Shown here: positions 1 to 8,527 of the stretch, in pieces | How the letters are laid out: each line of letters opens with the position of its first letter | Numbering within the stretch: position 1 is the stretch's first letter | Assembly (NCBI RefSeq): GCF_041438805.1 | Contig: NZ_CP109190.1 | Location: 5,084,001-5,148,000 of the forward strand | Length of the DNA stretch: 64,000 nucleotides | From: Streptomyces sp. NBC_01707 | GTDB lineage: Bacteria; Actinomycetota; Actinomycetes; Streptomycetales; Streptomycetaceae | Direction: 5' to 3' | Translations under genes and position numbers: made by a program | Notes under the pieces: model-generated | The model's database searches: none | Told to the model about the DNA's origin: nothing | What the model saw: the letters and a program-made list of their open reading frames with translations, nothing else

Positions 1-105
1 CGCAGCGCATCCGGTCAACAGGAGGAGGAGCGCCGCACAGACCGTGTACGGGGGACGTCGGGACGCGCGAGCGCCAGGACGGGGCACGGGTTCGGGAACA
101 GGCAC
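1..105 (-). CDS. Lipoprotein precursor, 5' part only
   Basis: Reading leftwards from a GTG at 103-105, 35 codons stay open to the window edge. The encoded start has an arginine-rich n-region, a run of leucines and the lipobox L-T-G-C-A-A, the mark of a signal-peptidase II lipoprotein. AGGAG sits five bases before the GTG, a good ribosome site. Only the signal peptide and the lipidated cysteine are visible, so the function of the mature protein cannot be given. Confidence 0.6.
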   Translation of the reverse strand, partial: MPVPEPVPRPGARASRRPPYTVCAALLLLLTGCAA

Positions 106-361
106 GGGGAGCTCCTAGCAGTCGGCGGCGAGGGCAACGGGGACAGAGGTCCCCGCACCGAAGTCCCCGAGCCAGTCTTTGCCGAGCCGACCGATGATTA
201 ATCAGACAAAGCGGCCATACGGCCGCATCCGATCCGGTGCGATGCGTCGTCTCGGGTGTGTCCTGCCGTGCGAATGCGACCAGGCCCGCAAGGGAAAGGG
301 CCCGGAACCGCGCCCTGTCGTGGCGGTTCCGGGCCCGTCCCCTCGGCGGGGGAACGGAGCC
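106..361. other. Intergenic spacer, lipoprotein gene to dioxygenase gene
   Basis: This holds the promoter region of the leftward lipoprotein gene and, at 298-336, the terminator of the dioxygenase gene. Nothing else recognisable is seen, and no tRNA-like fold was noticed. Confidence 0.5.
298..336 (-). terminator. Hairpin terminator after the dioxygenase gene
   Basis: Perfect 14-bp inverted repeat, GGGCCCGGAACCGC (298-311) with GCGGTTCCGGGCCC (323-336) and an 11-nt loop, 26 nt past the dioxygenase stop. There is no U-run, which is usual for Streptomyces terminators. Confidence 0.7.
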
Positions 362-1303
362 TCAGAGGTCCGTGCCGTCGTGCGTCTCGTCCGGGTCCAC
401 ACCCATCGTGATCGAACCGACGACGCCGCGCGCCATGTGGTTCTTGCGGTACGAGAGTTTCATCAGCCCGCCCGTGACACCGCTCTGGTCGTAGATGGTG
501 TCCTCGGTGAGGGTTGTACGCGTGGTGGTGCTGGTCGAGTACGGCGCGATCTTCGCCGAGTCGAGCACCGCGGACTCCGCGAAGAAGAACTGACCGGTGT
601 GGCAGGTGCGTCCGCCCTCGTATCCGGCGTCGGTCATCTTCCCGCCGACGTGCACCTTGGTGTGGATGTGCACGCAACGGCCCTGGTACCAGCCCGGGAA
701 GATCGTCTTGAACTCCACATAGCCGTGCTTGTCGGTGAGCTGAGTGCCGCGCAGATAGCGCTCGTCGTCGGTGGGCTCCGAGTGTCCGCCACCGCCGCCA
801 CCGGGCCCGCCGGACGGGGGCGTACCCGTCGGGGCGTCGGTGGGGGCGCCGGTCGGGGCATCCGTCGGGGCCCCGCTCGGCGGAGTGCCACCACCGCCGG
901 GCCCGCCGGAACTCATCGACTCGTAACCGGAGTAGATGCCCAGCGCGTCACAGTGCCAGATGTCGACGGCCGCCCGGCTCACGGGCTTGCAGGTGTCGGA
1001 GTCGATCACCTTGAGGCGCAGGGTCATCGGGATGCCCTCCTTGTCCTCGGTGATGTCCTTCCGGATCTTGTCGGCGTCGATGTAGTACGGGCCCTCGGTG
1101 GTCTCAGAAGTCAGCCGGTAGCACTCCTCGCCCTTTCCGGCGGCGGACTTCTTCCCACTGCCACTGCTCGTGGCCTCGTCGGCCGAGGCTCCGGCGACCA
1201 CACCGGCCCCGATCCCGGCGGCCACGATCGCCGCACCTCCGGCGAACACCACCCGGCGACGCGTCATGTCTTTCTTGTGTGCAGGTCCTTGAGTCTCTGT
1301 CAT
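362..1303 (-). CDS. Secreted intradiol ring-cleavage dioxygenase (Tat signal)
   Basis: 313 aa. The family cleaves catechol-type rings between the two hydroxyls with non-haem Fe(III). The N-terminus carries a twin-arginine signal (TRRRVVFAGG and a hydrophobic stretch, residues 13-40), so a folded, metal-loaded enzyme is probably exported. The core shows TTEGPYYID, DIWHCDALGIYSGY, and PGWYQGRCVHIHTKV, supplying the expected Tyr/Tyr/His/His iron ligands. A Gly/Pro/Thr-rich insert with PTDAPTGA-type repeats (about residues 135-170) interrupts the fold and is unusual. A TAGCCT -10-like element 8 nt before the ATG suggests a leaderless mRNA. An internal ATG at 1267 would keep the Tat motif. Likely substrate is a lignin-derived catechol outside the cell (inference from family). 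Confidence 0.88.
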   Translation of the reverse strand: MTETQGPAHKKDMTRRRVVFAGGAAIVAAGIGAGVVAGASADEATSSGSGKKSAAGKGEECYRLTSETTEGPYYIDADKIRKDITEDKEGIPMTLRLKVIDSDTCKPVSRAAVDIWHCDALGIYSGYESMSSGGPGGGGTPPSGAPTDAPTGAPTDAPTGTPPSGGPGGGGGGHSEPTDDERYLRGTQLTDKHGYVEFKTIFPGWYQGRCVHIHTKVHVGGKMTDAGYEGGRTCHTGQFFFAESAVLDSAKIAPYSTSTTTRTTLTEDTIYDQSGVTGGLMKLSYRKNHMARGVVGSITMGVDPDETHDGTDL

Positions 1304-1383
1304 GCGAAGTGAGGCTAGGCAGGGGAACTGGCAGGGGCGTGTGTGGCAGCTGTGCGTTGCTGTGGAGGGCGGCCACGACGCGG

Positions 1384-1414
1384 AACAGCCCCCGGCCGAG
1401 GACCGGGGGCTGTT
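1384..1414 (-). terminator. Terminator after aspS
   Basis: Perfect 12-bp stem AACAGCCCCCGG (1384-1395) / CCGGGGGCTGTT (1403-1414), 7-nt loop, 31 nt past the aspS stop. Its last bases overlap a parS-like site at 1412-1425. Confidence 0.75.
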
Positions 1415-1425
1415 TCACGTGGAAC
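1412..1425. other. parS: parS-like site, one mismatch
   Basis: GTTTCACGTGGAAC differs at one position from the Streptomyces ParB-binding palindrome GTTTCACGTGAAAC, two perfect copies of which lie elsewhere in this window. It is intergenic, where most parS sites are found. Confidence 0.65.
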
Positions 1426-1445
1426 TGAAGCGGAACCGCTGACGC

Positions 1446-3263
1446 CTACTTCGCGCCGGTGTCCCTCGCCACCGAGTCCTTGGCCTCGGCCTTCTCCTTC
1501 GCCGGCGCGGCGGGCTTACGGAGCTGAATGTTCAGCTCGCGCAGCCGCGCCTCGTCCAGCACGGTCGGCGCGCCCATCATCAGGTCCTGCGCGTTGCCGT
1601 TGAGCGGGAACGCGATCGTCTCGCGGATGTTCGGCTCGTCGGCCAGCAGCATCACGATGCGGTCGACACCGGGGGCGATGCCACCGTGCGGCGGGGCGCC
1701 GAGACGGAAAGCGCGGAGCATGCCCGCGAACTCGTGCTCGACGGTCTCACGGTCGTAACCGGCGATCTCGAACGCCTTGATCATCAGCTCGGGCTCGTGG
1801 TTACGGATGGCGCCGGAGGACAGCTCGATGCCGTTGCAGACGATGTCGTACTGCCAGGCGAGGATGTCCAGCGGGTCCTTCGTCTCCAGGTCCTCCAGGC
1901 CGCCCTGAGGCATGGAGAACGGGTTGTGCGAGAAGTCGATCCTGCCGGTCTCCTCGTCCTTCTCGTACATCGGGAAGTCGACGACCCAGCAGAACCGGAA
2001 GACGCCCTCCTCGAAGTGCCCGGCGCGCTTGGCGGCCTCGACCCGGACGGCCGACATGATCTTGGAGACCTCGTCGAACTCGCCGGCGCCGAAGAAGACG
2101 GCGTGGCCCGGGACGAGCGACAGGCGCTCGGTGAGGGTCTTGGTGTCCGTCTCGGTGAGGAACTTGGCGATCGGACCGGCGAGGGTGCCGTCCTCGCCGA
2201 CGCGGACCCAGGCGAGGCCCTTCGCACCGTGCTCGACGGCGTACTCGCCGAGGCCGTCGAAGAACTTACGGGACTGCCCGGCGGTGTCCGGCACCGGAAG
2301 GGCGCGGACGTGCTTGCCGGCGAACGCCTTGAACTCCGAGCCGGCGAAGATGTCGGAGATGTCGACGAGCTCCAGCTTGGCGCGCAGGTCGGGCTTGTCG
2401 TTGCCGTACTTCAGCATCGACTCACGGAACGGGATCCGCGGGAACGGCGACGTGACGTGGCGGCCGTTGCCGAACTCCTCGAAGAGCTCGGTCATCAGCT
2501 TCTCGATCGGCTGGAAGACGTCCTCCTGCTCGACGAACGACATCTCGACGTCGAGCTGGTAGAACTCGCCGGGCGAGCGGTCGGCGCGGGCGTCCTCGTC
2601 GCGGAAGCACGGCGCGATCTGGAAGTAGCGGTCGAAGCCCGAGATCATCAGCAGCTGCTTGAACTGCTGCGGGGCCTGCGGCAGGGCGTAGAACTTGCCG
2701 GGGTTCAGCCGGGACGGGACGACGAAGTCACGGGCGCCCTCGGGGGAGGTCGCGGTGAGGATCGGGGTCGCCATCTCGTTGAAGCCGAGAGCCACCATCT
2801 TCGAGCGGATCGACGCGATGACGGCGGAGCGCAGCATGATGTTGCGGTGCATGCGCTCACGGCGCAGGTCGAGGAAGCGGTACTCCAGACGCCGCTCCTC
2901 GTTGACCCCGTCGTCGGTGTTGATCGTGAAGGGCAGCGGGGCGGCCTCGCCCAGCACCTCGACCTCGGCGACCTCGATCTCGATCTCGCCGGTCGGGAGG
3001 TCCGGGTTCACGTTGTCGGCGCCACGCGCGGAGACCTTGCCGTCGATGCGGACGACGGTCTCCTTGGTGAGCTTCGACAGGGCTTCGTTGCCGGGTGTGC
3101 CGGGGCGGGCGACGAGCTGCACGAGACCGTAGTGGTCGCGCAGATCGATGAAGAGGATGCCGCCCAGGTCTCGACGATTGTGCAGCCAGCCGCTCAGCCG
3201 GACGTCGGTGCCGACGTCAGAGGCGCGGAGCTCGCCGCAGGTGTGGGACCTGTACCGATGCAT
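1446..3263 (-). CDS. aspS: Aspartyl-tRNA synthetase
   Basis: 605 aa, normal bacterial AspRS length. Charges tRNA-Asp with aspartate in the cytoplasm. The order is: N-terminal OB-fold anticodon-binding domain ([20 protein letters not shown], about residues 25-45), class II catalytic core with motif 2 ([15 protein letters not shown]), bacterial GAD insertion (about 300-420), and motif 3 ([13 protein letters not shown]). The C-terminus is a charged Ala/Lys tail. The Leu in RRDLGG occupies a position where, as I recall, tRNA-non-discriminating enzymes carry His, which hints at a discriminating enzyme. ATG start; single gene followed by a strong terminator and divergent from the phosphatase gene. 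Confidence 0.98.
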   Translation of the reverse strand: MHRYRSHTCGELRASDVGTDVRLSGWLHNRRDLGGILFIDLRDHYGLVQLVARPGTPGNEALSKLTKETVVRIDGKVSARGADNVNPDLPTGEIEIEVAEVEVLGEAAPLPFTINTDDGVNEERRLEYRFLDLRRERMHRNIMLRSAVIASIRSKMVALGFNEMATPILTATSPEGARDFVVPSRLNPGKFYALPQAPQQFKQLLMISGFDRYFQIAPCFRDEDARADRSPGEFYQLDVEMSFVEQEDVFQPIEKLMTELFEEFGNGRHVTSPFPRIPFRESMLKYGNDKPDLRAKLELVDISDIFAGSEFKAFAGKHVRALPVPDTAGQSRKFFDGLGEYAVEHGAKGLAWVRVGEDGTLAGPIAKFLTETDTKTLTERLSLVPGHAVFFGAGEFDEVSKIMSAVRVEAAKRAGHFEEGVFRFCWVVDFPMYEKDEETGRIDFSHNPFSMPQGGLEDLETKDPLDILAWQYDIVCNGIELSSGAIRNHEPELMIKAFEIAGYDRETVEHEFAGMLRAFRLGAPPHGGIAPGVDRIVMLLADEPNIRETIAFPLNGNAQDLMMGAPTVLDEARLRELNIQLRKPAAPAKEKAEAKDSVARDTGAK

Positions 3264-3436
3264 CGTCGTTCATCCAGTCTTCGCGGTTGGGGTGGATTCA
3301 GCCTCCCCAGGCTACCGCCCGCGCCCCCACGACTTCATTGTCATAACCACTTCAAGATCATCCGGCGGGGTCGGGACCACCCGCCGACGGCCGCCTTCGG
3401 TGGCGTCGGCCGAGCACATCTTCATAAAGTGGGGCA
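3264..3436. promoter_or_regulatory. Divergent promoter region, aspS / SpoIIE-type phosphatase
   Basis: The 173-bp gap between divergent starts must hold both promoters. An AT-rich patch lies at 3337-3360. CATAAAG at 3424-3430 lies 6 nt before the phosphatase ATG and could be a -10 element or part of its GTGGGG ribosome site. No tRNA-like attenuator for aspS was seen. Confidence 0.4.
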
Positions 3437-5515
3437 ATGCGTACCGAGGAAGTCCTGGCTGCGACGGCGACCGGCCTGTGGCGCTGGGACCACGGAGCCG
3501 GTTCGGTCACGCTCGACGCGGAGGCGGCCCGGCTGCTCGAGTTCCCGGCCGAGGCCGGCGTCTTCCACGAGGCCGCGGTGCGCGCGCGTTTCCACCCGGT
3601 CGACTGGAACGAGATCTACGGGGTGGTGAACCTCGCACTCGCCGAGGGCACCCTGGCCGAGGCGCGGCTGAGGATCGTGGACGGGGGCGGCCGGGTGCTG
3701 CGTACCGTACGCAGCCGCTCCAAACCGCTGCCGGTCGCATCGGGCGGCAGCGAGAGCTACGTACTGGTCGGCACCCTCCAGGAGGTCGCCGAACCGCAGC
3801 CGGGCACCACCGGGGCGCACACCCCGATCACCGGGGACTGGCGCCGCTCCCGCGAGGCATTCCTGCTGGACGCGGGGCGGGCGCTGGCCGAGGCCCGTTC
3901 CACGGCGGAGGTGCTGCGGGTCGCCGCCTCGCTCTCCATGCCCGGCTTCTCGCCGGACGGGCTCGCCGTCTTCGGTGTCGCGGGCGAACGGCTGACGATC
4001 ATCGGCCACCACGGGCACAACGCGGGCGACGAGGACCCGTTCAACGACATGCCCCTGGAGACCGACTACCCGGCCGCCCAGGTCGTACGGACCGGGCGGG
4101 CGATCTATCTCCCCTCGCCCGAGGAATACCACCGCCGCTTCCCGGCCACCTGGCCGCTGGCCAGCCGCTTCGGACGCCGCTCCTGGGCCTTCCTGCCGCT
4201 GATCGTGTCCGGCCGCACGATGGGCGCCTGGATGGCCGGGTTCCGGCACCCGGTGTCGTTCTCGCCTGACGAGCGTTCGGTGCTGACGACGGTGGCCCGG
4301 ATGCTCGCTCAGGCCTTGGCCCGGGCGGGTGAGGCCGAGACCGAGCGGGAGCTGTCGCAGGGGCTCCAACGGTCGATGATGCCGACCCTGGGTCCCGAGA
4401 TCCCCGGCATGACGGTCGCCGCCCGGTATGTACCGACCGGTGGCGGGCTCCAGGTGGGCGGCGACTGGTACGACATGATCCCGCTCCCCAACGGCCGTAT
4501 CGCCCTCGTCATCGGCGACGTCCAGGGCCATGACGTGCGGGCGGCCGGGCTGATGGGCCAGTTGCGGATCGCCCTGCGCGCGTACGCCTCCGAGGGGCAC
4601 CGCCCGGACGCGGTGCTCTCCCGTGCCTCCCGGTTCCTCTCCGGGCTCACCGACGCCTACGACGACGGGGACGAGACCGGTCCGCGGTTCGCGACCTGTC
4701 TGTACGCGGAGGTGGACCCGGAGACCGGCACGCTCGACATCGCCCGGGCCGGACACCCCGACCCGGTGGTGATCAGCAGCGACGGGACCGCGGTGATCCG
4801 GCAGACCGGCGGTGGGCTGCCGCTCGGTGTCGAGACCGACGCCGACTATCCGACGACCCAGCTCGTCCTGGAGACCGGCGAGACGATCATGCTGTGCACG
4901 GACGGACTGATCGAGACCGGCGGCCACGACATGGCCACCGGCTGGGACCGGCTCCGACCGGTCCTGGAGCAGCGGATCGGTGACCTGGAGAAGCTCGCCG
5001 ACGAGCTGGTGCAGGCCGTGCACGGGCCGACGTCGCACTACACGACGGGACCGCTGGCCGACCGCCGCGAGGACGACGTCGCGGTGCTCGTGCTGCGTCG
5101 CGAGGCCGGCACCATGGCGCGGACCGCGTCGCACCGCACCGCGATGACCATCGCCCAGGCCGAACCCGAGCGGATCTCGGCCGCCCGGCAGCAACTGCGC
5201 GAACTGCTGCACGACTGGGAGGACCCGGAACAGATCGACGCGGCCGTGCTGATGGTCTCCGAGATGACCACCAACGTCCTCGTCCACACGGACGGCGACG
5301 CGCTGATGGTCGCCGAGGCCACCGGGGAGCGAGGCGGACGGCGGCTGCGGGTGGAGGTGGCGGACAGCAGCGACGAACTGCCGCACAAGCGGCGGCCGGG
5401 CGAGATGGCGTCCAGCGGGCGGGGCCTGGTCCTGATGGAGATGCTGGCCGATGCGTGGGGGGTGGATCCGCGGGGGGCGGGGAAGTCGATCTGGTTCGAG
5501 CTGCACGAGGCGTAG
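3437..5515 (+). CDS. PAS-GAF-PP2C-HATPase phosphatase (SpoIIE family)
   Basis: 692 aa, cytoplasmic, no membrane segment. Domains in order: PAS-like (about 5-110), GAF (about 135-295), SpoIIE/PP2C phosphatase (about 305-555; VGGDWYD, VIGDVQGHD, ARAGHPDPV and EDDVAVLVL supply the metal-binding Asp residues), and C-terminal RsbW-like HATPase (about 570-690; SEMTTNVLVHT as N-box, SGRGLVLMEMLADAWG as G-boxes). Such proteins act in Streptomyces partner-switching, dephosphorylating anti-anti-sigma factors and, through the kinase domain, phosphorylating or binding them. No anti-sigma or sigma partner lies next to it, so the target is unknown. Single transcription unit. Confidence 0.92.
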   Translation: MRTEEVLAATATGLWRWDHGAGSVTLDAEAARLLEFPAEAGVFHEAAVRARFHPVDWNEIYGVVNLALAEGTLAEARLRIVDGGGRVLRTVRSRSKPLPVASGGSESYVLVGTLQEVAEPQPGTTGAHTPITGDWRRSREAFLLDAGRALAEARSTAEVLRVAASLSMPGFSPDGLAVFGVAGERLTIIGHHGHNAGDEDPFNDMPLETDYPAAQVVRTGRAIYLPSPEEYHRRFPATWPLASRFGRRSWAFLPLIVSGRTMGAWMAGFRHPVSFSPDERSVLTTVARMLAQALARAGEAETERELSQGLQRSMMPTLGPEIPGMTVAARYVPTGGGLQVGGDWYDMIPLPNGRIALVIGDVQGHDVRAAGLMGQLRIALRAYASEGHRPDAVLSRASRFLSGLTDAYDDGDETGPRFATCLYAEVDPETGTLDIARAGHPDPVVISSDGTAVIRQTGGGLPLGVETDADYPTTQLVLETGETIMLCTDGLIETGGHDMATGWDRLRPVLEQRIGDLEKLADELVQAVHGPTSHYTTGPLADRREDDVAVLVLRREAGTMARTASHRTAMTIAQAEPERISAARQQLRELLHDWEDPEQIDAAVLMVSEMTTNVLVHTDGDALMVAEATGERGGRRLRVEVADSSDELPHKRRPGEMASSGRGLVLMEMLADAWGVDPRGAGKSIWFELHEA

Positions 5516-5556
5516 CGGCGGGGGCGGCCCGGGCACGTCCGGTGGCCGCTCCGCCC

Positions 5557-6690
5557 TCAATCGCCGGGCGGGTTCGATGTGCCGGGTGGTGGTGTGTCCG
5601 GCGGCACCGGCCCGCCGGGCGGGGTGGAGGGGGGCGGTGGGTCCGTCTCGGGGCTGTAGCCCTTGCGGAGTTCGCCGAGGACACCGAACGCCGCCGCGCA
5701 CGCCGGTACCGCCAGCAGCATCCCCAGCAGGCCCGCCACGCTCGCCCCCGCGGTCAGCGCGATCATGATCATGGCCGGGTGCATCTGGACCGTACGGCTC
5801 TGGATCGCCGGCTGCAGCACGTGCCCCTCCAGCACCTGGACCGCGAGCACCACTCCGAGCGCCCAGAGGGCGATCACGACGCCCCGGTCCGCGAGCGCGA
5901 CCAGGATGGCGACAGCGCCCGAGAGGAACGCGCCGAGGTACGGGATGTACGCGCCGACGAAGACCAGCGCCCCGAGCCCCACCGCGCCCGGCACCCGCAG
6001 GATCAGCAGGCCGACGGTGATGCAGACGGCATCGATCAGCGCGATGAACGTGGTGCCGCGCATGAAGCCCTCGACGGCCTCGAAGGCCCGCCGCCCCATC
6101 GCCTCGACCAGCTCACCGGTGCCGCGCGGGGCGACGGCGTGGGCGAGGTCCACGGCCCGGTGGGAGTCGCGCAGGAAGAAGAAGGTCAGCAGCAGGGCGA
6201 GGACGCCGGTCGCGATCAGTGAGCCGACCAGGCTGATGCCGGTGAGCAGCCCGCCCGCGGCGCTCGCGCCGAACTTCTCGACGAGCTTCTGCGCGTTGGC
6301 GACGAGGTCGGACACATTGATGTCGCGCGCCAACCCGAAGTGGTCGACGACCCACTGACCTGCGTCCTTCAGCGACCGGACGATCTGGCCGCCGGTGTCG
6401 ATGAGCGCGGTGACGACGATGTACCCGGCGCCGCCGCCCACCGCGACGAGCAGCGCGCAGGTGAGCCCGGCGGCCACCGACCGGTTCACCCGGTGGTCGG
6501 CCAGCCACCGGTGGACGGGGCCGAGCAGCGCCGTACCGAGCAGGGCGAGCAGGACGGGTGTGACCGCGGTCTTGAAGACGATGCACAACCAGATCGCGAC
6601 CGCGGCGACACCGGTGACCAGCAGAATTACGGCGCACCACGCCGCTGTCCGCCGCGCGGCGTCGGGCAGGAGGGGCTTTTGGGTATGCAC
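5557..6690 (-). CDS. AI-2E family transporter (PerM/TqsA-type permease)
   Basis: 377 aa integral membrane protein with seven to eight hydrophobic helices: a pair near residues 18-55, one near 63-85, and a C-terminal block near 155-340. It carries the family's long loop between helices 3 and 4 (about 90-150). The C-terminus is a Pro/Gly-rich tail with repeated PPPGTP-type runs. Family members export small molecules or act as Na+/H+ antiporters, and the substrate cannot be read from sequence. GTG start; the only SD-like run (GGGAGG) directly abuts it, so the start is less sure. Confidence 0.88.
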   Translation of the reverse strand: MHTQKPLLPDAARRTAAWCAVILLVTGVAAVAIWLCIVFKTAVTPVLLALLGTALLGPVHRWLADHRVNRSVAAGLTCALLVAVGGGAGYIVVTALIDTGGQIVRSLKDAGQWVVDHFGLARDINVSDLVANAQKLVEKFGASAAGGLLTGISLVGSLIATGVLALLLTFFFLRDSHRAVDLAHAVAPRGTGELVEAMGRRAFEAVEGFMRGTTFIALIDAVCITVGLLILRVPGAVGLGALVFVGAYIPYLGAFLSGAVAILVALADRGVVIALWALGVVLAVQVLEGHVLQPAIQSRTVQMHPAMIMIALTAGASVAGLLGMLLAVPACAAAFGVLGELRKGYSPETDPPPPSTPPGGPVPPDTPPPGTSNPPGD

Positions 6691-6777
6691 CCTCCCACCC
6701 GATCACGGTGCGCCGGTCATGTCCCGCCTGCAGGGCCGTACGGGTGACGGACCGTCAGCGCGGCTCTTGGCGCAGGG

Positions 6778-7749
6778 TCACTCACCCATGCCGTGGACCG
6801 CGGGCACGGTGCCGAGACGGCCGGCCTGGAAGTCCTCGAACGCCTGCTTCAGTTCGGCCTGGCTGTTCATGACGAACGGCCCGTAGTGCGCCATCGGCTC
6901 CCGGATCGGACGGCCGCCGAGCAGCACGACCTCCAGGTCCGGGGTGTTGCCGTCCTGCTTCTCGTCCGCGCGGACGGTCAGCGAGGATCCGGCGCCGAAG
7001 ACGGCGGTCTGCCCCATGCGGACGGGGCGGCGCTCCTCACCGACCGTGCCGCGGCCGGCCATCACGTACGCGAGTCCGTTGAAGTCCTCGCGCCACGGCA
7101 GGGTCACCTCGGCGCCGGGGCGCACGGTGGCGTGGACCATCGTGATCGGCGTGTGGGTGACGCCCGGGCCCTCGTGACCGTCGAGCTCACCGGCGATGAC
7201 GCGGAGCAGCGCGCCGCCGTCCGGGGAGGCGAGGAGCTGGACCTGGCCGCCGCGGATGTCCTGGTAGCGGGGGGCCATCATCTTGTCGGCCTTGGGCAGG
7301 TTCACCCAGAGCTGGAGGCCGTGGAAGAGGCCGCCCGACATGACGAGGGACTCCGGCGGGGCCTCGATGTGGAGGAGGCCGGATCCGGCCGTCATCCACT
7401 GGGTGTCACCGTTGCGGATGGTTCCGCCGCCACCGTTGCTGTCCTGGTGGATGAAGGTGCCGTCGATGATGTACGTGACGGTCTCGAAGCCGCGGTGGGG
7501 GTGCCAGGGAGTTCCCTTGGGCTCGCCCGGCGCGTACTCCACCTCGCCCATCTGGTCCATCATGATGAACGGGTCGAGGTACTTGTAGTTGATCCCGGCG
7601 AACGCGCGGCGAACCGGGAAGCCTTCGCCCTCGAATCCGCTCGGCGCCGTGGTGACGGTGAGCACGGGACGGGCCGTGGCGTCGCCCGAGGCGGCGACCT
7701 TGGGCAGGGTCAGTGGGTTTTCGACGGTCACTGCGGGCATGGGAGCCAC
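6778..7749 (-). CDS. Pirin family protein
   Basis: 323 aa bicupin. The metal site is intact: HPHRGFETVTYIIDG supplies two histidines and SGLLHIEAPPE the third His and the Glu. Pirins bind Fe/Ni and act as quercetin 2,3-dioxygenases or redox-sensitive cofactors; in Streptomyces one has been linked to control of acyl-CoA dehydrogenase activity, and an acyl-CoA dehydrogenase lies 0.8 kb away. The ATG is preceded by GGAGGTGGCTCCC, a strong SD. Upstream lies an inverted repeat at 7768-7782. Single gene. Confidence 0.93.
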   Translation of the reverse strand: MAPMPAVTVENPLTLPKVAASGDATARPVLTVTTAPSGFEGEGFPVRRAFAGINYKYLDPFIMMDQMGEVEYAPGEPKGTPWHPHRGFETVTYIIDGTFIHQDSNGGGGTIRNGDTQWMTAGSGLLHIEAPPESLVMSGGLFHGLQLWVNLPKADKMMAPRYQDIRGGQVQLLASPDGGALLRVIAGELDGHEGPGVTHTPITMVHATVRPGAEVTLPWREDFNGLAYVMAGRGTVGEERRPVRMGQTAVFGAGSSLTVRADEKQDGNTPDLEVVLLGGRPIREPMAHYGPFVMNSQAELKQAFEDFQAGRLGTVPAVHGMGE

Positions 7750-7767
7750 CTCCGGGATTGTTCTGGC

Positions 7768-7782
7768 TTCAATTTAGTTGAA
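7768..7782 (-). promoter_or_regulatory. Inverted repeat in the pirin promoter
   Basis: TTCAA-N5-TTGAA in an unusually AT-rich patch, 19 nt from the pirin ATG. An overlapping GTTCA direct repeat lies just beyond (on the minus strand). It could be a -10/operator for a MarR- or TetR-like regulator, but no matching regulator gene is adjacent. Confidence 0.35.
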
Positions 7783-7832
7783 CAGTGAACATCTTGCAAG
7801 GGGCGGCGCATTCCCGGCCCGTCGCACGCAGC

Positions 7833-7869
7833 AGGAGGGGCCCGTACCTGAGCGGTACGGGCCCCTCCT
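7833..7869 (-). terminator. Strong terminator after the SseB-like gene
   Basis: Perfect 16-bp stem AGGAGGGGCCCGTACC (7833-7848) with GGTACGGGCCCCTCCT (7854-7869) and a 5-nt loop. It lies between the SseB-like stop and the pirin promoter and so insulates the two genes. Confidence 0.8.
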
Positions 7870-7913
7870 GACGTCCGGAAGGCCGGCGGTGAGCCGTCTG
7901 CGGGCGACGGCGA

Positions 7914-8354
7914 TCAGCCGTACATGCGGCGCATCGCGAAGTCGACCATCTGCTCGACGGCCTTGGCGTCGAAGACCATACGGTGCTCGCCCTCCATGTC
8001 GAGGACGAAGCCGTAGCCGGTGGGCAGCAGATCGATCACCTCGGCGCCGGTGATCACGAAGTACTTGGACTCCTTGCCCGCGTACAGCCGCAGCTCCTTG
8101 AGCGTGGTGAACATGGGGATCACCGGCTGCTGGGTGTTGTGCAGGGCGAGGAAGCCGGGGTTGTCGCCGCGCGGGCAGTAGACCTTCGAGGTCGCGAATA
8201 TCTGCTGGAAGTCCTCGGCGGACAGGGATCCGGTGGTGAAGGCCCGTACCGCGTCACCGAGGGAGGGCGGCGAGGGCTCGGGATACAGCGGCTGCTCGCC
8301 GTAGCCGCCACCCATCTGCTGCTGTGCACCCTGGTTCTGGTCGTAGCCGTACAT
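7914..8354 (-). CDS. SseB-like N-terminal domain protein
   Basis: 146 aa from the ATG at 8352-8354 (MYGYDQNQ). After a Gln/Gly-rich leader of about 35 residues comes an SseB-like fold (FTTGSLSAEDFQQIFATSKVYCPRG, then a TLKELRLYAGKES segment and a C-terminal helix ending MRRMYG). SseB domains occur in type VII secretion-associated and stress proteins in actinobacteria and the biochemical role is unknown. An upstream in-frame ATG at 8423 would add 23 residues, but the Tyr-rich MYGYDQ start is usual for streptomycete homologues as I recall them. Confidence 0.75.
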   Translation of the reverse strand: MYGYDQNQGAQQQMGGGYGEQPLYPEPSPPSLGDAVRAFTTGSLSAEDFQQIFATSKVYCPRGDNPGFLALHNTQQPVIPMFTTLKELRLYAGKESKYFVITGAEVIDLLPTGYGFVLDMEGEHRMVFDAKAVEQMVDFAMRRMYG

Positions 8355-8527
8355 ACCCCAAAGAGTAATGGGACACATCCACCCCTCGGGGGGTTGCGTC
8401 TTATTACTGACGGGTAGCATCATCGGGGAGGTCAGCTGATATGCCTACCGCCAGCTCGTCGCCCGCCCGGCCCTCACCCCTTGACCGGGGCGCTGTGCGC
8501 CACTGCTATTGATTACGGAGCCTTCCC
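8355..8527. promoter_or_regulatory. Divergent promoter region, SseB-like / acyl-CoA dehydrogenase
   Basis: Contains TTGCGT at 8394-8399 and TAGCAT at 8415-8420 as a loose -35/-10 pair for the rightward gene, with the half-symmetric TACTGACGGGTA between them, a candidate TetR-family operator. The rest is featureless. Confidence 0.35.

Noticed and set aside
1686..3629. 647-codon open frame opposite aspS
   Set aside because: Shadow frame of a high-GC gene; the product is a Val/Leu/Arg/Glu-rich repeatless string with no family resemblance, and aspS is certain on the other strand.
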